NCBI GenBank assembly: GCA_947169685.1
Contig: CAMVQS010000009.1
Location: forward strand, 1-55,370
Length of the DNA stretch: 55,370 bases
Direction of reading: 5' to 3'
DNA from: an uncultured Prevotella sp.
Lineage (GTDB): Bacteria; Bacteroidota; Bacteroidia; Bacteroidales; Bacteroidaceae
The translations under genes were made by a program, and so were the position numbers. Position 1 is the first letter of the stretch, and each line of letters starts with the position of its first letter. Shown in pieces: positions 16,324-23,744 of this stretch. The notes under the pieces are model-generated. The model saw only the letters and a program-made list of their open reading frames with translations. It did no database searches and was not told the DNA's origin.

Positions 16324-16333
16324 ACCGACAACA

Positions 16334-16558
16334 ATGGCAAAAAAAGTTTTAGACATTACGAAGGAGCATTGCCCGATGACTTTCGTAAAAACAAAGATTG
16401 AACTATCAAAGCTCAATGAGGGCGACATTCTGGAAGTACTTCTCGCTGAAGGCGAGCCTCTCGACAACGTTCCCCGCAATGCTAAGGAGCAGGGGTATAA
16501 TGTGCTATCAGTGGAGCACGTCGAAGGAACAACTCATAAAGTGACGATTAAAAAATAA
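16334..16558 (+). CDS. TusA/SirA-like sulfur carrier
   Basis: The 74-residue protein has the family core LDITKEHCPMTFVKTKIEL, with the persulfide-forming Cys13 in a CPMT version of the usual CPxP motif, and the closing beta strand HKVTIKK. TusA-like proteins accept sulfane sulfur from a cysteine desulfurase and hand it to DsrE-type or E1-linked acceptors. ATG at 16334 is chosen: it follows TAAACCGACAA, whose TAA is the stop of the previous gene. A start at 16298 would overlap that gene. A 99-bp gap with three CCTTTAAC-like repeats separates it from the encapsulin gene. Confidence 0.9.
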   Translation: MAKKVLDITKEHCPMTFVKTKIELSKLNEGDILEVLLAEGEPLDNVPRNAKEQGYNVLSVEHVEGTTHKVTIKK

Positions 16559-16657
16559 TAATGTATAACCACGGAGCAAAGAAGTATTGTCCCTTTAACT
16601 TCTTAGTGAGCGAAGCGAACGATAACTTCTTCTAACTCCCTTTAACTCCTTTAAAAA

Positions 16658-18097
16658 ATGGCAGATTCTAATTTACAGCGCAGTGTGACCACTGCTACCG
16701 CCAGAAGGCTGGCGACGACAACGAAGACCGCCCCGCAGATGGGCAGTATCACCCCGAGATTACTCCTGAAGTTGCTGCCCTGGGTGCAGGTGTCTGGCGG
16801 AACATTCCGCGTGAACCGCACGAAGGTGGAACTCCGCAAGAATGACCGTCTCCCCATTCAGTATGTCAATGGACAGCCCTCGTTTACGGCGAAGAACCTG
16901 AAGGCCATCCCACTATTCTCTGAATTCGACGACGAAATCCTGAACCGTCTGGTGAGTTCGTTCGAGACGAAGGAAGTGGATGTCGATAAGTTGTTCGTGG
17001 AGGAAGGCAAGGACAAGCAGCGCTTCTTCATTGTGGCCAGCGGTCAGGCAGAGGTCATCAGCAAGGGCTCTCACGGCGAGGAACTGCGGATTGCTCTGCT
17101 TGGCGACGGCGAGTACTTTGGCGAGGCTGACCTGCTGGACGAGCAGGAATCAACCGTCAGCGTTCGCGCCATCACCCCCACCGTGTTCCTCGGCCTGAAG
17201 CTGAAGGAACTGGTGAAGTTCATCAAGGAGGTGCCCGACTTCCGCGAGACATTCAACAAGGCAGTTGACAAGCAGCTTCGCCTAAAGGCTTCTGTCAATG
17301 ACAACGGCGAGAAGCACATCGACCTGGTAAGCGGCCACGAGGAGGACAACATCATTCCCGAGACGTATATTGACTACGAGGAGAATCCAACGGAGTACAA
17401 TCTCAATACCCTACAGACGGTGGTACGTGTGCACACCCGCGTCAGCGATCTCTATAACAACCCCTACAACCAGTTGGAGGAGCAGTTGCGCCTGTCGATT
17501 GAGAGCATCAAGGAGCGTCAGGAGTGGGAGTTGATCAATAATAAGCAGTTCGGCCTTTTGGCAGCGGCCAATCCCGCTTATCGCATCACCACGCGCTATG
17601 GTGCTCCGACTCCCGACGACCTCGACGAACTGCTGAGCCTCGTCTGGAAGGAGCCCGCCTTCTTCGTGGCCCATCCGCGTGCCATCGCCGCCTTCGAGCG
17701 CGAGTGTACTTGGCGCGGTGTGCCTCCTGTGACAACAGATTTGTTCGGCACGAAGGTCATCCTGTGGCGCGGCGTACCCCTGATTCCAAGCGACAAGGTG
17801 GAGGTGGAAGGTCAGTATCTGACTGGTCGCGGCGTAGGCACCACGAAGATTATCCTCGTGCGTACCGGCGAGCAGAACCAGGGCGTCATCGGTCTGCACC
17901 AGAGTGGCATCCCCGGCGAGATTGCGCCCAGCCTGAGTGCTCGTCTGATGGGTCTCGACAAGTTTGGTGTGGCCTCATACCTGCTCACGAAATACTTCTC
18001 ACTGGCCGCCCTCACCGACGACGCCATCGCCGTCCTCGAGAATGTGGAGGTAGGCTATTATCACGATTATCAGCATCGAAATAAAGTAGAGAAATAA
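16658..18097 (+). CDS. Family 2 encapsulin shell protein with inserted cNMP-binding-like domain
   Basis: The 479-residue protein begins with the Family 2 signature N-arm (TATARRLATTTKTAPQMG, LLKLLPWVQVSGGTFRVNR). A cyclic-nucleotide-binding-like domain spans about 82-208, with the phosphate-cassette-like GDGEYFGEADLL. The HK97-fold shell domain follows (about 245-479: LYNNPYNQLEEQLRLSI, AAANPAYRITTRYG, VTTDLFGTKVILWRGVPL). Such proteins self-assemble into virus-like protein compartments. Families with this insert are called 2B; without it, 2A. The cargo gene overlaps the stop by one base. Whether the domain binds a nucleotide cannot be told: the usual arginine of the cassette is not obvious. 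Confidence 0.92.
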   Translation: MADSNLQRSVTTATARRLATTTKTAPQMGSITPRLLLKLLPWVQVSGGTFRVNRTKVELRKNDRLPIQYVNGQPSFTAKNLKAIPLFSEFDDEILNRLVSSFETKEVDVDKLFVEEGKDKQRFFIVASGQAEVISKGSHGEELRIALLGDGEYFGEADLLDEQESTVSVRAITPTVFLGLKLKELVKFIKEVPDFRETFNKAVDKQLRLKASVNDNGEKHIDLVSGHEEDNIIPETYIDYEENPTEYNLNTLQTVVRVHTRVSDLYNNPYNQLEEQLRLSIESIKERQEWELINNKQFGLLAAANPAYRITTRYGAPTPDDLDELLSLVWKEPAFFVAHPRAIAAFERECTWRGVPPVTTDLFGTKVILWRGVPLIPSDKVEVEGQYLTGRGVGTTKIILVRTGEQNQGVIGLHQSGIPGEIAPSLSARLMGLDKFGVASYLLTKYFSLAALTDDAIAVLENVEVGYYHDYQHRNKVEK

Positions 18098-19641
18098 TGG
18101 TAGATATCCAGAATATTAACGGCTACGGCATTGAAGACCCGGGCTTTGCGTTGCTTCGAGAGGTCGCCCAGAAATACTGTCCCGAGGAGGTCAGGGAGGC
18201 TCGTCAGAGTGTGCTGCCTGACTCAGCCCTGAACCTCACGGAGTTGGAGGCGGGCTTCAAGCAACTGCTGGGTGGCGGAAGCGGCTATGCCGACCTGCCG
18301 TACTTCGGCGACGCCGATGATACGCGCGGTTCGGTGAAGGTAGTGCCTCAGGATAACGGCTTCGGCATCGGTATCCCTGAGACGCAGAAACTGCGCGACC
18401 TGCACTACGAGGAGGCGGACACGCTGAACTCGGAGGAGATCAAGAAGGACTTCCCCGTGCTCCATCAGAAGGTGAACGGCCACGACCTCGTATGGCTCGA
18501 CAACGGTGCCACCACGCAGAAGCCGATTCAGGTCATCGACAAGATCAGCGACTACTACACCCACTATAACTCGAACATCCATCGCGGCGCCCACACGTTG
18601 GCAGCCCGTGCTACGGATGCCTACGAGGAGGCTCGTGAAAAAGTGCAGCGCTTCATCAACGCCGCCAGCAGCGAGGAGATTATCTTCGTGCGCGGCACCA
18701 CCGAGGGCATCAACCTTGTGGCGCAGACCTACGGACGGCAGTACCTGACGCCGGGCGACGAGGTCATCGTCAGCGAACTGGACCACCACGCCAACATCGT
18801 GCCCTGGCAGCAGGTCTCTCGCGAAAAGGGTGCCACGCTGAAGGCCATCCCCACGGACAAGAACGGCGACCTGATCCTCTCCGAGTTCGAGCGGATCATC
18901 ACACCCCGCACACGCTTTGTCAGCGTGGGCCATGTGAACAATACCTTCGGCACCATCAACGACGTGAAGCGCATCATCGACATCGCCCACGGGCACAACA
19001 TCCCCGTGCTCATCGACGGTGCACAGTCCATCGCCCACACACCTGTCGATGTGCAGCAACTCGGTGCCGACTTCTTCGTCTTCTCGGGCCACAAGATTTA
19101 CGGTCCCAACGGCATCGGCGTGGTCTATGGTCGCAAGAACCTGCTCGACAAGATGCAACCCTGGCAGGGTGGTGGCAACATGATCAAGGACGTGACCATC
19201 GAGCGTACGGAGTACAACGTGCCGCCCGCCCGCTTCGAGGCCGGTACGCCCAACGTGGCCGACGCCATCGGACTCGGTGCCGCCCTCGACTACGTGAGTC
19301 ATCTCGGCATCCGCAACATCGAGCACCACGAGCACCAACTGACGGAATATGCCCGCGAGCAACTGGCTCAGATTCCTGGCCTCACGCTCATTGGCAATCC
19401 CAAGAACCGTGTGTCGGTGGTGAGCTTCGTGCTTGACGGCATCCCCGTTCCCGAAACTGGTACGTTATTAGATAAGGAGGGCATCGCGGTGCGTGCTGGT
19501 CACCACTGCGCTCAGCCCGCCCTCCGAGCCCTCGGCTACGAGATGAGCGTCCGTCCCACCTTCGCCCTCTATAACACCCGCGAGGATGTGGATAAACTCG
19601 TGATTGCCGTGCGCAAGATCGTCGGCCAGCGCAGCAAATAG
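18097..19641 (+). CDS. SufS-like cysteine desulfurase with encapsulin-cargo N-terminal extension
   Basis: The 514-residue PLP enzyme is about 100 residues longer than ordinary SufS. The catalytic domain starts near 110 (LNSEEIKKDFPVL) and has the PLP lysine 333 (FSGHKIYGPNG) and catalytic cysteine 471 (RAGHHCAQPALR). Residues 1-108 are a low-complexity, Gly/Asp-rich arm (LLGGGSGYADLPYFGDADD, NGFGIGIPETQKLRDLHY) as found in desulfurase cargo of Family 2 encapsulins, where it targets the enzyme inside the shell. It starts at the last base of the shell gene stop (TAATG). It converts cysteine to alanine with an enzyme persulfide. Loading is inferred from this extension and the context. Confidence 0.92.
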   Translation: MVDIQNINGYGIEDPGFALLREVAQKYCPEEVREARQSVLPDSALNLTELEAGFKQLLGGGSGYADLPYFGDADDTRGSVKVVPQDNGFGIGIPETQKLRDLHYEEADTLNSEEIKKDFPVLHQKVNGHDLVWLDNGATTQKPIQVIDKISDYYTHYNSNIHRGAHTLAARATDAYEEAREKVQRFINAASSEEIIFVRGTTEGINLVAQTYGRQYLTPGDEVIVSELDHHANIVPWQQVSREKGATLKAIPTDKNGDLILSEFERIITPRTRFVSVGHVNNTFGTINDVKRIIDIAHGHNIPVLIDGAQSIAHTPVDVQQLGADFFVFSGHKIYGPNGIGVVYGRKNLLDKMQPWQGGGNMIKDVTIERTEYNVPPARFEAGTPNVADAIGLGAALDYVSHLGIRNIEHHEHQLTEYAREQLAQIPGLTLIGNPKNRVSVVSFVLDGIPVPETGTLLDKEGIAVRAGHHCAQPALRALGYEMSVRPTFALYNTREDVDKLVIAVRKIVGQRSK

Positions 19642-19676
19642 TCAAATTGTAAATGGTCAAATAGTAAAATAAAACC

Positions 19677-20909
19677 GTGCAATACGAAACGAAAGTATTA
19701 ACCACAAAGTATCAGAAACCTGACGCATACGGGGCCCTCTCGATGCCAGTGTATTACACGGCGGCATTCGAGTTCCCCGATGCCAAGGAGATGAGTGACG
19801 CCTTCTGCGGTCGCTCGATGGCGCCGTCGTATGCCCGTATCGCTAATCCCACGGTAACCTATTTGGAAGAGCGCGTCAGGCAGATAACTGGCGCACAGAG
19901 CGTGACGGCGCTGAACACGGGTATGGCGGCTATCCACTATGCCCTGACAGCGGTAAGCGCGGCAGGCTTGAACATCGTGGCCTCGAAACACCTGTTTGGC
20001 AATAGCGTCTCGCTGATTCGTGATACGTTAGGCAGTTTCGGTGTGGAGCCACGTTTTGTCGATTTCACGAAGCCCGAGGAGGTGGAGGCGCAGATTGACG
20101 ACAAGACCGCCGCGCTGTTCTTCGAGATTATCACCAATCCGCAGCTGTTCGTGGCTGACATCAAGGCGCTGTCAGAGATTGCCCATACAAAGGGCATGCC
20201 CCTGATAGCCGACACGACCATCGTGCCGTTCCCTGCCTTCCATGCAAATGAGTTTGGCGTGGATATCGAGGTAGTCAGCAGCACGAAGTATATCTCTGGC
20301 GGTGGCACAGGTCTCGGCGGTTTGCTCATCGATTACGGACGCTATGATTGGTCTCAGCATCCGTCGCCCGTCCTACAGGCCCGCACCAAGCGCGTTGGCA
20401 AGAAACTGGCATTTACGGCTCGTGTAAAGACAGAACTGGTGACGAATCTCGGTTCGCTGATGACGCCTCAGGCCGCCTATATGGAAACACTGGGTCTCGA
20501 CACCCTTGATATTCGTTTCCGTCGTCAGGCAGAGACCACTTTGTGGCTCGCTAAGCAATGCCAGGCGCTGCCCGAGATCAAACGTGTGAACTATACGGGT
20601 TTAGAAGATAATCCCTTCCATGAGTTGTCAGAGCAGCAATTTGGCCCCTTACCAGGTGCCGTCTTTACCATCGATCTCGCCTCAAAAGAAGCCGCCTGGG
20701 CGTTCATTGACAAACTGCAGGTCATCCGTCGCGCCACGAACCTCTTCGACCGCAAGTCGCTGGCCATCCATCCTGCCTCGACCATCTTCGGTCTCTTCAC
20801 CCCCGAGCAATGTGCCGAGATGTCCGTCCCCGACACGACCGTCCGCCTCAGCATCGGTCTCGAAGCTCCTGAGGATCTATTCGAAGATATCAAAACGGCG
20901 CTTCGCTGA
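19677..20909 (+). CDS. O-acetylhomoserine sulfhydrylase-like PLP enzyme (MetY family)
   Basis: The 410-residue Cys/Met-metabolism PLP enzyme has the PLP lysine 204 in VVSSTKYISGGGTG, the phosphate-binding NTGMAAIHYAL (80-90) and ADTTIVPFP with the ring-stacking region. The family makes homocysteine from O-acetylhomoserine and sulfide, or in Wolinella from a protein thiocarboxylate. The start is GTG at 19677, because an in-frame ATG upstream is closed by a stop. It lies 35 bp after the desulfurase gene. The gene ends in a 22-bp repeat array. Other members of the fold (cystathionine synthase or lyase, methionine gamma-lyase) cannot be excluded by eye. No metX is in the window. Confidence 0.82.
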   Translation: MQYETKVLTTKYQKPDAYGALSMPVYYTAAFEFPDAKEMSDAFCGRSMAPSYARIANPTVTYLEERVRQITGAQSVTALNTGMAAIHYALTAVSAAGLNIVASKHLFGNSVSLIRDTLGSFGVEPRFVDFTKPEEVEAQIDDKTAALFFEIITNPQLFVADIKALSEIAHTKGMPLIADTTIVPFPAFHANEFGVDIEVVSSTKYISGGGTGLGGLLIDYGRYDWSQHPSPVLQARTKRVGKKLAFTARVKTELVTNLGSLMTPQAAYMETLGLDTLDIRFRRQAETTLWLAKQCQALPEIKRVNYTGLEDNPFHELSEQQFGPLPGAVFTIDLASKEAAWAFIDKLQVIRRATNLFDRKSLAIHPASTIFGLFTPEQCAEMSVPDTTVRLSIGLEAPEDLFEDIKTALR

Positions 20910-20912
20910 ACG

Positions 20913-21088
20913 AAGGTGCCGAGTTGAAGGGATGAAGGTGCCGTTTCCTCGGGAGAGAAGTGCCGTTTCCTCGGGAGAGAAGTGCCGTTTCCTCGGGATA
21001 GGAGCGCCCGTGCCTAACAATAAGCACGCCCGTGCCTGATGTTAGGAGCGGGCGTGCCTGATATTAAGCACGGGCGTGCGTGACTTTG
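20913..21088. repeat. Tandem array with 22-bp period after the MetY-like gene
   Basis: Eight units begin every 22 bp (one 23). Three are near-identical (AGTGCCGTTTCCTCGGGAGA type), then four GC-rich units alternate AGCACGCCCGTGCC and GGAGCGGGCGTGCC, which can pair with each other as hairpins. It fills the first part of the 428-bp gene-free gap 20910-21337 and could serve as a terminator. It is not CRISPR: there are no unique spacers. Confidence 0.8.
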
Positions 21089-21132
21089 CTTATTATTTTA
21101 CTTTGTAACGCGCGTATTTCCAATCACTTCTG

Positions 21133-21140
21133 CAAAGATA
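21133..21140 (-). promoter_or_regulatory. Orphan -7 box TATCTTTG facing the 22-bp array
   Basis: The minus strand reads TATCTTTGCAG with no ORF downstream. It would transcribe the repeat array antisense to the end of the MetY-like gene. A matching box sits in the same place relative to the array at the window end (55246-55253). Confidence 0.4.
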
Positions 21141-21203
21141 CGAAAAAGCGAAAACATAACCAAATAAAAATGCATTTATTTTTATTGTATCGAACCGATA
21201 TAA

Positions 21204-21290
21204 ACCACATACTTGTTGCTCGTAAACCATATACTAACGATAGCTTACATACCGTGTAACGGGTCGAAACTCGCTATGTTTCTCCTTGAC
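21204..21290. repeat. Second, degenerate 22-bp-period array in opposite sense
   Basis: Three 22-bp units and a partial fourth (ACCACATACTTG.., ACCATATACTAA.., CATACCGTGTAACGGGTCG..). The third matches the minus-strand unit ATACCAAGTAACGGGTCG of the array at 55027-55114. The rest of the gap up to 21337 shows nothing else recognisable. Confidence 0.6.
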
Positions 21291-21337
21291 AATGGCAAGG
21301 GCTACGGTTTTCCAAAAATGAGTGTTACCTCTTATCT

Positions 21338-23740
21338 TCATTTTACATGAACTTTTTGTCCGTTTACTATATTCAATCCTTTCTGCAAGGAGCTGATGCG
21401 ATGTCCTTGAAGATTGTAGATATGACTTCTAAGAACTTCCTTCTCATTTCTTACTTCTTCTATTCCAGTCGTTTGTGTCTCAAATTCGCCTATGAAGGAC
21501 TCACAACTATTCTCCACCGTCACGGTGTAACAACCCTCTGGGTAGGCGGAGATATCGATGTTGAGAGCGACAATGTTGCCTGCTTCAATGGCTTTCTCAT
21601 AGACTTCTTTGCCTGTTTCGTCAGTAATGCTTATCAGATAGGTATCGAAGAGTGGGTCGAGGTTGATAGACAGTTGCAGATTGTTGTATTCACCCGATAA
21701 CGACAGCTCTGCCTCTCTCCTCATTGGAATTTTAGGCTGTGTCTTGACAGTATGGGTAAAGTCGAAACGTCTTCGGGCATTCATGGCCTCTGGGGTGGCT
21801 TCATCCTCGTATTCGTCGTTGAGGTAGATGACTTCATCCCCAACGTAACATGCCATCAAGAACCACGCCGGGTCAGCTAATTCTCCATCAATGACATTTG
21901 TTGTAGGGCCGTAAATACCTCCGACGCCTTCCAGCCAAGGGGTACTCAGGATGGTGTTTCCTGCGTCTGTTAGCATCTCGACGTCTCTATATACGCCTTT
22001 AAAACCTTCGACACCTCCCATCTGTTTGGAGCCTATCACATAAGATCGGTCATTAATCTGCAGGGTGACATTGGCATCGTGGGAGAAGTCGTACATCAGC
22101 TTAAACTGCTTGTTTGTCTCGTTGTAGGCGTACACCTTCTTGTCCTCCTCGTACCATGCTCCCACGTAGCTCAATGGATTTTGCGAAATAATAGCATATT
22201 CCAGATACTCTAGGTTGGCAAAACGCTGGCACATCATCTGCTTACAGGTTTTCCCGTCAATGATGGTGTCACGGTCGAAGTAGTAATACTCAACCAACTG
22301 CACTGGATTACCCGTGCTGGCGTTTCCTACTTTCCAAACCTTATTGTCTTCGATGAAGGGGCGATAATCATCCTGAGCGGGAAGAGCTACGATATTCCCA
22401 AAGTTTTTCCAAGGCTCGACGGCTTGGTATGTGCCGATAGATGCAATAGGCACATGGAGGATAGCATTGTAATTTGATTTTTCAAAAGCATTATTGCCAG
22501 TCTCTGGCACCTGTTCTGCATGGCAATAAATATTTTGTAGGTTTAAACAGTCATAGAATACATAATTTCCGATGCAGGTCAAGCCTTCCGGAATGGTGAT
22601 GGAAAGCAGACGATAACATTTTGCAAACGCATAATTACTAACAGAAGTTACGCTTTCGGGTATTGTCAGATTCGTTATTTCTTTACCGTTCAAATATAAA
22701 TGATAACGACTAAAAAATGCACCATCAAACTGGATGTTGCACCATGCTGCCAAATCTGAAATATGTATAGCTTTTAGTTTGTTGCAGTAGTAAAACACGT
22801 TATTTCCGATGTGTGTTACACTTGATGGAATAGTGATTGATTTTAGACTAGTGCAATCATTAAAGGCCAAATCTCCTATGCTCGTCACACTATTACCCAT
22901 GGTGACAGAGGTAAGATTGGTACATTCCCAGAATGCATCATTTCCTATGATTGTCACACCATTACCGATGTCAATAGAAGTAAGACCATAGCAACGAGAG
23001 AATGTATAATCTCCGATGCTAGTAACACTGTTGGGTATCGTGACAGAGGTAAGACTACGACAGCCAGTAAATGCATTGTTTCCGATGCTTGCCACACTAT
23101 TTCCAATGGTAATGGAGGTCAAATTAATGCAGCCCGCAAATGTATAATCCTCTATACTTGTAACACTATTAGGAATGGTGAATGAGGTAAAACTAGTGCA
23201 CCCATAGAATGCCCTTTCTCCAATGTTTGTCACACTTTGGGGGATGGAAATGGAGGTTAGGGCAGAGCATCCGTCAAATGCATATTTTCCAATATCAGTC
23301 ACACTATTGGGAATAGTAACCGAAGTAAGGCTTAAGCATCCGTTGAACGTAAATTTTCCAATACTTGTTATGCCATCAGGAATAATGACAGAGGTAAGAC
23401 TGCGGCACCCAAGGAATGCACAATCTCCTATACTTGTCACACTATTGGGTATGGTGATTGAGGTTAGTTCATGACAACCATCAAATGCACTAATTTCGAT
23501 GCATGTCACTTTAAGTGTTCGTTCCTCAAGAGCTACTTCTTCTGGAATGACCACAACTCCACGATATTCGTTATTATAGTGACCATACCAAACTCCAGCA
23601 AAAGTAACTGCGAGTTCCGTGTTGTCGTTGATGTAGTTATAATAAATCGTAACACCATCAGCATTGGGAACTTCAATGTCATGTGCTGACGCAATTACAC
23701 CAAGCAAGCATAAGACTGCGAGTAGGTAGTTCCTTATCAT
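21338..23740 (-). CDS. BspA-type leucine-rich-repeat surface/secreted protein
   Basis: The 800-residue protein has a signal peptide (MIRNYLLAVLCLLGVIASA). About 15 LRR_5 units run from about 60 to 430 with the consensus LTSVTIPNSVTSIGxxAFxGC. A non-repeat region follows, then a C-terminal motif IYNLQGHRISSLQKGLN near the end. That ending is common in exported Prevotella-type proteins and may be a sorting signal. BspA-like proteins bind host matrix proteins or act in adhesion; the target here is unknown. It lies 4 bp behind a paralogue of similar length, suggesting tandem duplication with divergence in one operon. Confidence 0.9.
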   Translation of the reverse strand: MIRNYLLAVLCLLGVIASAHDIEVPNADGVTIYYNYINDNTELAVTFAGVWYGHYNNEYRGVVVIPEEVALEERTLKVTCIEISAFDGCHELTSITIPNSVTSIGDCAFLGCRSLTSVIIPDGITSIGKFTFNGCLSLTSVTIPNSVTDIGKYAFDGCSALTSISIPQSVTNIGERAFYGCTSFTSFTIPNSVTSIEDYTFAGCINLTSITIGNSVASIGNNAFTGCRSLTSVTIPNSVTSIGDYTFSRCYGLTSIDIGNGVTIIGNDAFWECTNLTSVTMGNSVTSIGDLAFNDCTSLKSITIPSSVTHIGNNVFYYCNKLKAIHISDLAAWCNIQFDGAFFSRYHLYLNGKEITNLTIPESVTSVSNYAFAKCYRLLSITIPEGLTCIGNYVFYDCLNLQNIYCHAEQVPETGNNAFEKSNYNAILHVPIASIGTYQAVEPWKNFGNIVALPAQDDYRPFIEDNKVWKVGNASTGNPVQLVEYYYFDRDTIIDGKTCKQMMCQRFANLEYLEYAIISQNPLSYVGAWYEEDKKVYAYNETNKQFKLMYDFSHDANVTLQINDRSYVIGSKQMGGVEGFKGVYRDVEMLTDAGNTILSTPWLEGVGGIYGPTTNVIDGELADPAWFLMACYVGDEVIYLNDEYEDEATPEAMNARRRFDFTHTVKTQPKIPMRREAELSLSGEYNNLQLSINLDPLFDTYLISITDETGKEVYEKAIEAGNIVALNIDISAYPEGCYTVTVENSCESFIGEFETQTTGIEEVRNEKEVLRSHIYNLQGHRISSLQKGLNIVNGQKVHVK

Positions 23741-23744
23741 TTTC

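Noticed and set aside
16559..16657. Riboswitch or attenuator between the TusA-like and encapsulin genes
   Set aside because: Only short direct repeats (CCTTTAAC) and a small GCGAAGCG stretch; no convincing hairpin or terminator.
18223..19362. 379-codon minus-strand ORF opposite the cysteine desulfurase
   Set aside because: Mirror of a GC-rich coding frame; low-complexity Val/Asp/Leu content, no motif, and the plus strand has a complete enzyme.
20913..21088. CRISPR array
   Set aside because: 22-bp units are contiguous with no unique spacers and no cas genes are near.
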